Positions 29,251-37,774 of a DNA stretch of 64,000 nt are shown in pieces. Under the pieces are notes generated by a model. It had not been told where the DNA came from. It ran no database searches and saw only the letters and a list, made by a program, of their open reading frames with translations. A program made the translations under genes and the position numbers. Each line of letters begins with the position of its first letter. Within the stretch, counting starts at the first letter, position 1. The stretch is from Arthrobacter sp. StoSoilB5 (GTDB taxonomy: Bacteria; Actinomycetota; Actinomycetes; Actinomycetales; Micrococcaceae), in assembly GCF_019977235.1 (NCBI RefSeq), contig NZ_AP024646.1, forward strand, positions 1,798,001 to 1,862,000, in the 5' to 3' direction.

Positions 29251-29832
29251 CTATGGCTTGGGGGTGCTGTCCCGGGCTTCCTGCTCTGCGCTCTTCGCAG
29301 CCCTGCTACGTTCGTTCTCGGCCTGCTTCAACACCTTCATTTGCTTGCCCCGCCTGCGCCAGAGGGCCCCAAGAACAGTGAGCACAACAAAAATCACGGC
29401 AGCCGCTACGGCCGAGATTGCCGTCCACGTGGTGAAGAAGCCGGCATCCACGCTCAAGGTGCGTTGTCCAGCGTGGGCGGATTCCGTTGTGCCGAAGACG
29501 ATGCCCGCAGTCAAGAGGTTCGGCGTGGCGATCGCCACCGCTACAAGCAGGATCACGATCTTCCACGGCCAGGCGATGACTTTGTGCGTAGCCTGCCACG
29601 CCACCAAGAGTGGAATGAAGGTGAAGACGAAGCCGTAAAACATGCCCACCAGTACGCTTGCGCCGAGATCGCGCCGGATCTGTCCTGCTACGACGTCGGA
29701 CCACCACCGGGGGAGTATGGCCCCAAGAATGAAGTAGGCGGCCACAGCGACAAGCAATGCCACCAGGATCAGAATTATTTTCACGCCCCAATTGCGTTTT
29801 TTCCGAGCCGGTACTTGTGCTTGTTCAGTCAT
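29251..29832 (-). CDS. Small membrane protein, function unknown
   Basis: 193 residues. Four hydrophobic segments are seen: IILILVALLVAVAAYFILGA, ASVLVGMFYGFVFTFIPLLV, WKIVILLVAVAIATPNLLTAG and ISAVAAAVIFVVLTVLGAL. A basic N-terminus (PARKKRNWG) and a charged, Lys/Glu-rich C-terminal tail (KQMKVLKQAENERSR) point to a cytosolic tail of about 40 residues. No family was recognised. It converges on the MFS gene and diverges from gcvH. Confidence 0.75.
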   Translation of the reverse strand: MTEQAQVPARKKRNWGVKIILILVALLVAVAAYFILGAILPRWWSDVVAGQIRRDLGASVLVGMFYGFVFTFIPLLVAWQATHKVIAWPWKIVILLVAVAIATPNLLTAGIVFGTTESAHAGQRTLSVDAGFFTTWTAISAVAAAVIFVVLTVLGALWRRRGKQMKVLKQAENERSRAAKSAEQEARDSTPKP

Positions 29833-29949
29833 GGGTCAATCATGGCAGAGACCTCATCAGGCACAGGGGAATTGTGCCTATACTTTCAGCGGTGGCCGGA
29901 TGCCCGGGCCGCCGTCGAGATCCGTAAATGTCCCGATGAAAGGCGACCC

Positions 29950-30336
29950 ATGAGCAATATCCCAGCCGATCTTTCCTACACCGCAGAGCACGAATGGGTT
30001 TCAGCACCTGACGCCGACGGCGTGGTGCGGATTGGTATTACCGACTTCGCGCAGGACGCCCTGGGCGACGTTGTCTACGCCCAGATGCCGGAACCCGGGA
30101 CCAAGATCACCGGGAATGAAGTTGTTGGTGAGGTTGAATCCACCAAGAGCGTCAGTGATATCTATGCCCCTGTTAGCGGCGAAGTCATTAATCGGAATGA
30201 CTCACTGGACCAGGATCCGGCACTCATCAACTCCGATCCTTACGGCGACGGTTGGCTTTTTGAAGTAAAGCTTGCAGAAGCCGACGCAGTGGATTCCCTG
30301 CTCAGTGCATCGGAGTACGAACAACAGGTAGGCTAA
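29950..30336 (+). CDS. gcvH: Glycine cleavage system H protein
   Basis: Lipoyl carrier of the glycine cleavage system. The 128-residue chain has the EYT-like start SYTAEHEWVS, and the lipoyl-lysine is Lys66 in VESTKSVSD. The start ATG at 29950 follows AAAGGCG and begins SNIPADL. The T and P proteins are not nearby; gcvH is linked to garA, as in M. tuberculosis (Rv1826-Rv1827). Confidence 0.95.
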   Translation: MSNIPADLSYTAEHEWVSAPDADGVVRIGITDFAQDALGDVVYAQMPEPGTKITGNEVVGEVESTKSVSDIYAPVSGEVINRNDSLDQDPALINSDPYGDGWLFEVKLAEADAVDSLLSASEYEQQVG

Positions 30337-30342
30337 AGTTAT

Positions 30343-30394
30343 CTGGCCCGCCCGGCTGCATTCCTTTAGCTGGGGACGCGGGAAGGCGGGCCAG
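30343..30394 (+). other. Hairpin between gcvH and garA
   Basis: A perfect 10-bp stem (30343-30352/30385-30394) encloses a 32-base loop, seven bases after the gcvH stop. It may be a terminator or a processing site separating gcvH from garA. There is no U tract. Confidence 0.5.
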
Positions 30395-30474
30395 CAACCG
30401 ATTTGCCCGGCGGTACCGGGAGGCGGAAGTGGCTGGCAGAGTATGGAACTGCTGGCGGATGAGGAGGAAATTCC

Positions 30475-30951
30475 ATGGTTGGCGGCGAACAGAATCAAGC
30501 CAATGTCGGGAAAGGCGCGGACGAGCAACCCTCGTCGGAGACCACCTCGATCAGCATCACGCCAACGTGGGATGAGCCAAGCGTTGCCCCCAGGCTTGCA
30601 CCCGAAGAGCGTGCCTCCGTTGATGCCCTGCCGCCGGACTCTGCCTTGCTCATTGCGCACAGCGGACCAAACGCGGGAGCCCGGTTCCTCCTGGACGCCG
30701 ATACCACGACGGCCGGCCGGCACCCCGATGCCGACATCTTCCTGGATGACGTCACTGTGTCCCGGAAGCACGTAGAGTTCCACCGCACCCCAACGGGCTT
30801 CGAACTCGTGGACATGGGTAGCCTCAATGGAACCTACGTGAACCACGACCGCGTGGACCGTGTGCAGCTGAAGAGTGGCAATGAGGTCCAGATCGGCAAG
30901 TTCCGTCTGACCTACTACTTGAGCCCTGGCCGCCCGGCTGGCCAAGTCTGA
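30475..30951 (+). CDS. garA: FHA-domain protein GarA/OdhI
   Basis: Phospho-switch regulator which in mycobacteria and corynebacteria inhibits 2-oxoglutarate dehydrogenase and acts on glutamate enzymes. The FHA domain covers about residues 55-150 (TAGRHPDADIFLDDVTVSRK, then GSLNGTYVNHDR). The N-terminal phospho-site is ETTSIS, with Thr23 and Thr24; the known sites are ETTSVF, so the residues after Ser differ. The ATG follows GAGGAGG. It is likely phosphorylated by a PknB/PknG-type kinase (known for homologues). Confidence 0.93.
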   Translation: MVGGEQNQANVGKGADEQPSSETTSISITPTWDEPSVAPRLAPEERASVDALPPDSALLIAHSGPNAGARFLLDADTTTAGRHPDADIFLDDVTVSRKHVEFHRTPTGFELVDMGSLNGTYVNHDRVDRVQLKSGNEVQIGKFRLTYYLSPGRPAGQV

Positions 30952-30968
30952 CCCCGGGGTACCTGCCT

Positions 30969-31691
30969 GTGGCAATGGCCCAGCCGGAACGTCGCGGACC
31001 GCAGGTCCTGAACATAGGGGAAGTCCTGGCTCAATTGAGCGACGACTTTCCCGGCATGACAGCGTCCAAAATCCGCTTTCTTGAGGAAAAGGGCCTCATT
31101 AATCCCAAGCGGACCCCTGCGGGGTACAGGCAGTACGCGGACAGTGATGTTGAGCGCCTCCGTTTTGTTCTTGCCCTGCAGCGTGACCAGTACTTGCCAC
31201 TCAAGGTCATCAAGGATTATCTGGACGCGATCGATCGCGGGGAACGGCCCGAGAACCTGCCTCCGGGCGTCACGGTGTCCCCCCGGGTGGTTTCGGCGGA
31301 AATGGCTGCGGAAATCCAGGGGCGCGCCCGCGCATTGACCGAAGAGCAACTCCGCACCGAATCGGGCGCAAGCGTGCCTTTGCTGGAATCGCTCCTGAGT
31401 TTCGGACTGATCAGCCACGTTGGCGGCAAGTTCGACGAACACGCCCTCCAGGTGGCGCGCGCCTGCGTCCAATTGGAGGGTCACGGCCTGGAGCCGCGCC
31501 ACCTCCGCCCGTTCCAGGCTGCAGCCGAACGCGAGTTCGGCCTGGTGGAAAGGGCAGTTGCGCCCCTGACGTCCCGCCGCGACGCCGCGTCCCAAGCACG
31601 CGCTGCCGAGGCAGCGCGTGAAATCAGCGAACTGTGCCTGACACTGCACAGGGCGCTTGTCCACGACCGTATCTCCCGGATGGACACCTGA
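30969..31691 (+). CDS. ftsR: MerR-family regulator FtsR type (Rv1828-like)
   Basis: 240 residues. The MerR winged helix is LNIGEVLAQL, MTASKIRFLEEKGLINPKRT and GYRQYADSDVERLRFVLALQ. The long Ala/Glu-rich C-terminal half is typical of Rv1828/FtsR, reported to control ftsZ in Corynebacterium. The GTG at 30969 or ATG at 30975 may start the protein. It lies 17 bases after garA and overlaps the next gene by one base (TGATG). Confidence 0.88.
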   Translation: MAMAQPERRGPQVLNIGEVLAQLSDDFPGMTASKIRFLEEKGLINPKRTPAGYRQYADSDVERLRFVLALQRDQYLPLKVIKDYLDAIDRGERPENLPPGVTVSPRVVSAEMAAEIQGRARALTEEQLRTESGASVPLLESLLSFGLISHVGGKFDEHALQVARACVQLEGHGLEPRHLRPFQAAAEREFGLVERAVAPLTSRRDAASQARAAEAAREISELCLTLHRALVHDRISRMDT

Positions 31692-32194
31692 TGATCGAAG
31701 TTGAAATTGTCGGCGTCCGGATCGAACTGCCGTCCAACCAGCCCTTGGTACTCCTGCGGGAAATCAAGGGGGAGCGGCACGTCCCCATCTGGATCGGCAC
31801 ACCTGAAGCCAGTGCCATCGCCTTGGCCCAGCAAGGCGTTGTCCCACCGCGGCCGATGACTCACGACCTCCTGATCGACGTCGTAGAGTCCTTGGGGCAT
31901 TCCATCATCAGCGTCAACATCGTGGCAGTCGAAGACAACATCTTCTATGGACAGCTGCAATTCGACGACGGCACCGTGGTCAGTTCGCGCGCTTCTGATG
32001 CGTTGGCGCTTGCATTGCGGGCGAAGTGCCGCATTTGGTGTGCGGACGCTGTGATGGACGAGGCCGGGGTCCGGATCACCGAGCACGACGAAGGCGAAGA
32101 TTCAGAGCCAGGTCCCAGCGTGGACGAAGAACGTGAAATGCGGCGTTTCCGGGAGTTCCTGGACGACGTCGAACCTGAGGATTTCGAAGGCTGA
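31691..32194 (+). CDS. Bifunctional nuclease family protein (DUF151, Rv1829-like)
   Basis: 167 residues. The family core is VEIVGVRIELPSNQPLVLLR, ERHVPIWIGTPEASAIA and FDDGTVVSSRASDALALALR. The C-terminus is acidic (EGEDSEPGPSVDEEREM). The ATG overlaps the ftsR TGA. Plant and some bacterial members have nuclease activity; the role here is unproved. It is conserved in this position across actinobacteria. Confidence 0.88.
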   Translation: MIEVEIVGVRIELPSNQPLVLLREIKGERHVPIWIGTPEASAIALAQQGVVPPRPMTHDLLIDVVESLGHSIISVNIVAVEDNIFYGQLQFDDGTVVSSRASDALALALRAKCRIWCADAVMDEAGVRITEHDEGEDSEPGPSVDEEREMRRFREFLDDVEPEDFEG

Positions 32195-32258
32195 GTCACC
32201 CTAAGCCTAAAGTTGAGGGTGAAACTTTCGACACGACCGGATTTTGCGCCCGGGGTCT

Positions 32259-32287
32259 TTGACCTAGGGGCCTCCCGGGCCTAACGT
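32259..32287 (+). promoter_or_regulatory. Predicted promoter of the second merR gene
   Basis: TTGACC (32259-32264), a 17-base spacer containing CCTCCCGGG, then TAACGT (32282-32287). It lies in a 236-bp gap with no gene; the gap also has an AAAGTT/AACTTT hairpin at 32209-32228. Confidence 0.45.
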
Positions 32288-32430
32288 CGAAGGTATCAAG
32301 TTCCCGTTGCATACACTGCCCGCGCAAGTCACACTGGAAGGTGCGGCTTGTGGGAATTACACGGCTGAATTTCGGCGTTGTGATCAGTGGTAGGCACCGT
32401 CCCCAAGGGAACTGAGAACAAGGAGGTCAC

Positions 32431-33024
32431 GTGAGTCCGAAAGGCGAAGCAGGCGAGCTGAAGCAGGCCTCGACCGGCATTGCTGCGCCCGCATCCGGCG
32501 CCCAAGGTTTGCTCTTCACAGAGGACCTTCCTGTGCTGGACGAGGACGCGGGCTACCGCGGCCCGACTGCGTGCAAGGCTGCAGGTATCACGTACCGTCA
32601 GCTGGACTATTGGGCGCGCACGGGCTTGGTTGAGCCAGCCGTCCGCGGTGCTGCGGGTTCCGGCTCGCAACGCCTCTATGGTTTCCGGGACATCCTGGTG
32701 CTCAAGGTGGTCAAGCGTCTGCTTGACACCGGTGTGTCCCTGCAGCAGATCCGCTCAGCCGTCGAGCACCTTCGCGAGCGCGGCGTTGAAGATCTCGCGC
32801 AGATCACCCTGATGAGCGATGGCGCGAGTGTCTACGAATGTACCTCTGCCGATGAAGTCATTGACCTCGTGCAAGGCGGACAGGGTGTCTTTGGTATTGC
32901 CGTGGGACGTGTATGGCGGGAAGTTGAGGGAAGCCTTGCCGCGCTTCCGAGCGAACACGCCGCAGAGCAGTCCTTTCCGGACGACGAATTGAGCAAGCGG
33001 CGCGTTGCGCGCCGTATCGGTTAG
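32431..33024 (+). CDS. MerR-family regulator (Rv1830-like)
   Basis: 197 residues. The helix-turn-helix region is YRGPTACKAAGITYRQLDYW, LVEPAVRGAAGSGSQRLYGF and VKRLLDTGVSLQQIRSAV. The N-terminal 40 residues are probably disordered. The GTG follows an excellent AAGGAGGT site. It completes the conserved set gcvH-garA-Rv1828-Rv1829-Rv1830 but has its own 236-bp upstream region, so it is probably transcribed separately. Its target is unknown. Confidence 0.88.
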   Translation: MSPKGEAGELKQASTGIAAPASGAQGLLFTEDLPVLDEDAGYRGPTACKAAGITYRQLDYWARTGLVEPAVRGAAGSGSQRLYGFRDILVLKVVKRLLDTGVSLQQIRSAVEHLRERGVEDLAQITLMSDGASVYECTSADEVIDLVQGGQGVFGIAVGRVWREVEGSLAALPSEHAAEQSFPDDELSKRRVARRIG

Positions 33025-33072
33025 AGCGCCCCACCAAACCTGGTTGCTACCTCACCGAATCTGGTTCTTAAC

Positions 33073-33110
33073 GAAGAAGCCGCCTCCTAGGCATAGGAGG
33101 CGGCTTCTTC
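33073..33110. terminator. Bidirectional terminator between merR and the ParA-like gene
   Basis: A perfect 16-bp stem (33073-33088/33095-33110) with a six-base loop. It lies between convergent genes. Confidence 0.85.
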
Positions 33111-33172
33111 CGTTGTGGCTGCTGCCGGCACGTGCTGCTGCTGGCAGTTGCTCTGGCTGGAACATAGGGAGG

Positions 33173-33982
33173 CTAGCGCCGTTGGCGATCCCGGGTGGCC
33201 GTTTGGCCTTGGAGCAGGCTCTGCAGGAGCGCATCGAAGAGCTTTGCGGAGTTCTTGGCTGAATCCCCTGGCCAATGGTGTACCGAATGGGCCGCCCCTT
33301 GGATCTGCTGCCAGTTGGCTTGCTCGGGGATGTGCGGCGTCAACAGCAGTTCCCCGAACATGGATTCCATCTCAGCCAGGCGGAACGTGTGCTCTGCCGA
33401 TCCGGTGCGGACCCGGTTGGCAACGATCCCGGCCGGGGCCAGGTTGGGAGCAAACTCCTGCCGGAACAACTGAATGGCGCGCATGGTCCGCTCGGTGCCG
33501 GCGACTGAGAAGAGGCCGGGCTCGGCGACGAGTACTACGCGGTCGCTCGCGCTCCATGCCATCCGTGTGAGCCCGTTCAACGAAGGCGGGCAATCGACAA
33601 GGATAAGTTCGTAGTTGGTTGTTCCTGCAAGGACGGCCGAGAGCCTGCGTAAGTCCCGGCGACCGAGGTCCGGACGGTCATAGATGCCCGTGAACGCCGA
33701 TCCGACAGCCACGTCAAGCGTGCCGCCGCTGGAACCGTTGGAGACCCAGCTGCTGCTGGCAACGTTCTCGGGGAGTTTGGCTTTTCGGGGGCTCTTGAGC
33801 ATGCGGCCAATATCCAGCTGCTCGCCGCGCTGGACACCGAGTGCCGTCGTAGCATCGGCATGGGGATCGAGGTCCACCACGAGGGTTGGAATGCCGGCTG
33901 CGAGGGCCGCGGACGCCAGGCCGGTGGTCACGGACGTCTTTCCCACTCCGCCTTTGAGGCTGCTGATGCTGACTACTTGCAC
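33173..33982 (-). CDS. Orphan ParA/MinD-like ATPase
   Basis: 269 residues. The deviant Walker A is SLKGGVGKTSVTTGLAS, followed by VVDLDPHADATTALGV and Walker B ELILVDCPPSLNGLTRMAW. No parB, cargo or segregation gene adjoins it: it sits between a merR gene and pyc. The C-terminus (QGQTATRDRQRR) is basic. The GTG at 33982 begins QVVSISS; a TTG at 33994 is an alternative, and neither has a clear ribosome site. Positioning of an unknown cargo is possible by family analogy only. Confidence 0.82.
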   Translation of the reverse strand: MQVVSISSLKGGVGKTSVTTGLASAALAAGIPTLVVDLDPHADATTALGVQRGEQLDIGRMLKSPRKAKLPENVASSSWVSNGSSGGTLDVAVGSAFTGIYDRPDLGRRDLRRLSAVLAGTTNYELILVDCPPSLNGLTRMAWSASDRVVLVAEPGLFSVAGTERTMRAIQLFRQEFAPNLAPAGIVANRVRTGSAEHTFRLAEMESMFGELLLTPHIPEQANWQQIQGAAHSVHHWPGDSAKNSAKLFDALLQSLLQGQTATRDRQRR

Positions 33983-34030
33983 TTGAAAACCCAAAACCTA
34001 ACGCCGGTTGCCGTATCGCGCTGTTTTCCG

Positions 34031-34067
34031 CTCCGGGACCGCCGGAGCCGGGGCTTGCCGAAGCCCC
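34031..34067 (+). other. Two tandem hairpins in the parA-pyc intergenic region
   Basis: CTCCGG/CCGGAG (34031-34047, five-base loop) is followed by GGGGCTT/AAGCCCC (34050-34067, GCCG loop). The gap between the divergent genes is about 305 bases. It also holds GTGCT/AGCAC near 34133-34148, and otherwise shows no gene. Confidence 0.5.
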
Positions 34068-34287
34068 TCCAACATCATATGGGGCAGGGCCGTGGATTCC
34101 CGCTTTCTACGCGCCCGGGCGCTTGGGGGATAGTGCTGGTAATAGCACGGTGGGGAGTCGCGCGCACGCATATACAGCCCAGATGACGATTCCATTGTGA
34201 TGGTTGCCACAAAGATTTGTGTTTGATGCTGGCGGCACTACACACTGTGACCACCGACCGATCCACCCGCAATGATGCAGGAGAAGT

Positions 34288-37200
34288 ATGTTTTCGAAAA
34301 TTCTGGTGGCCAATCGCGGCGAAATCGCGATCAGGGCGTTTCGCGCTGGTTATGAACTGGGCGCCAAGACCGTAGCCGTCTTTCCGCACGAGGATCGTAA
34401 CTCGATCCACCGGCAGAAGGCCGACGAAGCTTACCTGATCGGCGAGGTGGGCCACCCCGTCCGCGCCTACCTGGACGTCGAGGAGGTTGTCCGCGTCGCC
34501 AAGGAAGCCGGCGCCGACGCCATTTACCCCGGCTATGGCTTCCTCTCGGAAAACCCCGACTTGGCGCGTGCAGCAAAGGCCGCGGGGATCACCTTCGTAG
34601 GCCCGCCTGCGGAGGTCCTGGAGCTCGCAGGCAACAAGGTTGCCGCACTGGAAGCTGCCCGCAGGGCCGGTGTCCCGGTGTTGAAGTCGAGCAAGCCGTC
34701 AAAGGACCTCGACGAACTGATCGCGGCAGCAGACGAAATCGGCTTCCCGATCTTCGCCAAGGCTGTGGCCGGCGGTGGTGGACGTGGCATGCGTCGCGTG
34801 GAGACACGTGAAGCCCTCCCCGAAGCCCTGCAGTCAGCAATGCGCGAGGCCGATGCCGCCTTCGGCGATCCCACCATGTTCCTTGAGCAGGCCGTGCTGC
34901 GTCCGCGCCACATCGAAGTGCAGATCCTGGCGGATGCCGAGGGCAACGTGATGCACCTGTTCGAGCGTGACTGTTCCTTGCAGCGCCGTCACCAGAAGGT
35001 CGTGGAAATCGCGCCCGCACCGAACCTGGATGAAAACATCCGCCAAGCGCTCTACCGTGATGCAGTGGCCTTCGCCAAGGCCCTGAACTACGTCAACGCC
35101 GGAACCGTCGAGTTCCTGGTTGACACCGAAGGCGAGCGTGCAGGCCAGCACGTCTTCATCGAAATGAATCCCCGCATCCAGGTGGAGCACACCGTCACCG
35201 AGGAAATCACCGATGTGGACCTCGTCCAGGCGCAGATGCGCATTGCCTCCGGCGAGACCCTGGCAGATCTCGGGTTGAGCCAGGAAACGGTCTCCATCAA
35301 GGGCGCCGCCCTGCAGTGCCGCATCACCACAGAGGACCCGGCCAACGGCTTCCGTCCTGACGTCGGAAAGATCACGGGTTACCGCTCAGCTGGTGGCGCC
35401 GGCGTGCGTCTCGACGGCGGCACGGTCTACTCCGGCGCCGAGATCAGCCCGCACTTCGACTCGATGCTCGTCAAGCTGACCTGTCGTGGCCGCGACTACC
35501 CGGCCGCCGTTGCCCGTGCGCGACGCGGCCTGGCGGAATTCCGCATCCGTGGCGTGTCCACCAACATTCCTTTCCTGCAGGCCGTGCTCGCCGATCCGGA
35601 CTTCAACGCCGGCAACGTGGCCACGGACTTTATCGACAAGCGTCCGGAGCTGCTCAAGTCGCACATCTCCGCGGACCGCGGCACCAAGCTGCTGACGTGG
35701 CTTGCCGATGTCACCGTCAACAAGCCCAATGGCGAGCTCACGGTCCACTCCGACCCCGCCACCAAGCTGCCCGTCGTTGAAGGTCCGGTCCCCACCTCCG
35801 GTTCCCGCCAGAGGCTGCTGGAGCTCGGTCCTGAGGGATTCGCCAAGGCACTGCGCGAACAGCAGGCTGTGGCCGTTACGGACACCACGTTCCGTGATGC
35901 CCACCAGTCCTTGCTGGCCACCCGTGTCCGTACCCGCGACCTCGTGGCTGCCGGCCCGGCAGTCACCGCCCTGATGCCGGAGTTGCTTTCGGTGGAGGCC
36001 TGGGGCGGTGCAACGTACGACGTCGCGCTCCGCTTCCTTGGCGAGGATCCCTGGGACCGCTTGGCTGCTTTGCGCCAGGCGCTGCCGAACACATGTATCC
36101 AGATGCTGCTCCGCGGGCGCAACACCGTTGGCTACACGCCGTACCCGGAAGAGGTGACCGAGGCGTTCGTCAACGAGGCCGCGGCCACCGGTATTGACAT
36201 CTTCCGCATCTTCGACGCCCTCAACGACGTCAACCAGATGGCTCCGGCAATCCGGGCTGTGCGTGCAACGGGGACTGCCGTCGCAGAGGTCGCACTCTGC
36301 TACACAGGCAACCTCCTTGACCCGAATGAGGACCTGTACACCCTCGACTACTACCTGGACCTTGCCCAGAAAATCGTCGACGCCGGTGCCCACATCCTGG
36401 CCATCAAGGACATGGCAGGACTCCTGCGTCCCGCTGCGGCTTCCAAGCTCGTCTCGGCCCTGCGTGAGCGCTTCGACCTTCCGGTCCACCTGCACACGCA
36501 CGACACCGCCGGTGGCCAGCTCGCCACGCTGCTGGCAGCCGTCGATGCCGGAGTCGACGCCGTCGATGTCGCCGCTGCTTCGCTGGCAGGCACTACCAGC
36601 CAGCCTGCCGCGTCGGCCCTCGTTGCAGCCTTGGCCAACACACCGCGCGATACCGGGCTTAACCTGGCAAACGTCGGTGCGCTGGAACCCTACTGGGAGG
36701 CCGTCCGCCGCGTATACGCGCCCTTCGAGTCCGGCCTGCCCGGTCCCACAGGCCGCGTCTACCAGCACGAAATCCCCGGTGGCCAGCTGTCCAACCTTCG
36801 CCAGCAGGCCATTGCGTTGGGGTTGGGGGAGCAGTTCGAAGCCATCGAGGACATGTACACGGCTGCAGACCGCATCCTGGGCCGCCTGGTCAAGGTGACT
36901 CCGTCCTCCAAGGTGGTGGGCGACCTCGCCCTGCACCTGGTTGGACTCAACGCAGATCCCGCGGACTTCAATGAGAATCCGCAGAACTACGACATCCCGG
37001 ATTCGGTCATTGGCTTCCTTTCCGGCGAACTCGGCGATCCTCCCGGAGGCTGGCCTGAGCCGTTCCGTACCAAGGCCCTCCAAGGCCGCAGCATCAAGGT
37101 GCGTGACATCGAGATCAGCGCCGAGGACAGTGCCGCGCTGAAGGGTGATTCGAAGACCCGCCAGCACACGCTGAACCGGCTTCTCTTCGCAGGTCCTACC

Positions 37201-37683
37201 AAGGACTACCTCAAGAGCGTTGAGACCTACGGCAACATCTCCGTGCTGGACACACGCGATTACCTTTACGGGCTGCAGCGCGGCGCTGAGCACGTCATCG
37301 AGCTGGAGAAGGGTGTACGGCTGATCGCGCAGCTGGAAGCCGTCTCCGAGGCCGACGAGAAGGGCATGCGCACGGTCATGTGCACGCTCAACGGCCAGTC
37401 GCGTCCGGTCGTTGTCCGTGACCGTTCCGTGGTGAGCAACGTCAAGGCGGCAGAGAAGGCCGACCCCGCACAGCCCGGCCAGGTCGCAGCCCCGTTCGCC
37501 GGGGCCGTCACGGTAACGGTGAAAGCGGGCGACGTCGTCAACGCGGGCGACACCGTTGCCACGATTGAGGCAATGAAGATGGAAGCATCCATCACGACGC
37601 CTGTGGCCGGCACGGTCTCGCGCCTCGCCATCTCCTCGGTGGAGCAGGTCCAAGGCGGCGACTTGCTGCTGGTGATCGGCTAG
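34288..37683 (+). CDS. pyc: Pyruvate carboxylase
   Basis: Biotin-dependent carboxylation of pyruvate to oxaloacetate (anaplerosis). Domains in order: biotin carboxylase (about 1-450; FSKILVANRGEIAIRAFRAG, ATP loop GGGGRGMRR, HLFERDCSLQRRHQK), carboxyltransferase (about 535-840; DTTFRDAHQSLLATRVR, HLHTHDTAGGQLATLL), a central domain and biotin carrier (about 1060-1131; biotinyl Lys1097 in EAMKMEAS). It is a single-chain 1131-residue enzyme of the usual length. The ATG follows AGGAGAAG. It replenishes the oxaloacetate used by the methylcitrate and citrate synthases. Confidence 0.97.
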   Translation: MFSKILVANRGEIAIRAFRAGYELGAKTVAVFPHEDRNSIHRQKADEAYLIGEVGHPVRAYLDVEEVVRVAKEAGADAIYPGYGFLSENPDLARAAKAAGITFVGPPAEVLELAGNKVAALEAARRAGVPVLKSSKPSKDLDELIAAADEIGFPIFAKAVAGGGGRGMRRVETREALPEALQSAMREADAAFGDPTMFLEQAVLRPRHIEVQILADAEGNVMHLFERDCSLQRRHQKVVEIAPAPNLDENIRQALYRDAVAFAKALNYVNAGTVEFLVDTEGERAGQHVFIEMNPRIQVEHTVTEEITDVDLVQAQMRIASGETLADLGLSQETVSIKGAALQCRITTEDPANGFRPDVGKITGYRSAGGAGVRLDGGTVYSGAEISPHFDSMLVKLTCRGRDYPAAVARARRGLAEFRIRGVSTNIPFLQAVLADPDFNAGNVATDFIDKRPELLKSHISADRGTKLLTWLADVTVNKPNGELTVHSDPATKLPVVEGPVPTSGSRQRLLELGPEGFAKALREQQAVAVTDTTFRDAHQSLLATRVRTRDLVAAGPAVTALMPELLSVEAWGGATYDVALRFLGEDPWDRLAALRQALPNTCIQMLLRGRNTVGYTPYPEEVTEAFVNEAAATGIDIFRIFDALNDVNQMAPAIRAVRATGTAVAEVALCYTGNLLDPNEDLYTLDYYLDLAQKIVDAGAHILAIKDMAGLLRPAAASKLVSALRERFDLPVHLHTHDTAGGQLATLLAAVDAGVDAVDVAAASLAGTTSQPAASALVAALANTPRDTGLNLANVGALEPYWEAVRRVYAPFESGLPGPTGRVYQHEIPGGQLSNLRQQAIALGLGEQFEAIEDMYTAADRILGRLVKVTPSSKVVGDLALHLVGLNADPADFNENPQNYDIPDSVIGFLSGELGDPPGGWPEPFRTKALQGRSIKVRDIEISAEDSAALKGDSKTRQHTLNRLLFAGPTKDYLKSVETYGNISVLDTRDYLYGLQRGAEHVIELEKGVRLIAQLEAVSEADEKGMRTVMCTLNGQSRPVVVRDRSVVSNVKAAEKADPAQPGQVAAPFAGAVTVTVKAGDVVNAGDTVATIEAMKMEASITTPVAGTVSRLAISSVEQVQGGDLLLVIG

Positions 37684-37696
37684 CGATCCACCAACG

Positions 37697-37732
37697 AAAA
37701 CCCCTTCCGGGAAGAATTCCGGAAGGGGTTTT
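37697..37732 (+). terminator. Rho-independent terminator of pyc
   Basis: A 14-bp stem, AAAACCCCTTCCGG/CCGGAAGGGGTTTT, with an eight-base loop and a T run. It begins 13 bases after the pyc stop. Confidence 0.92.
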
Positions 37733-37774
37733 TCGTTTGCCGCGTTGGGCTTGTTTACTGGAGGTGCCTGGGCC

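Noticed and set aside
29179..29949. N-terminal extension of GcvH to 385 residues
   Set aside because: GcvH proteins are about 125-130 residues; the extra part is antisense to the small membrane protein gene.
35386..37653. 755-residue open frame antisense to pyc
   Set aside because: It mirrors pyruvate carboxylase codons on the other strand; high GC at third positions leaves long antisense frames open. No domain was recognised in it.
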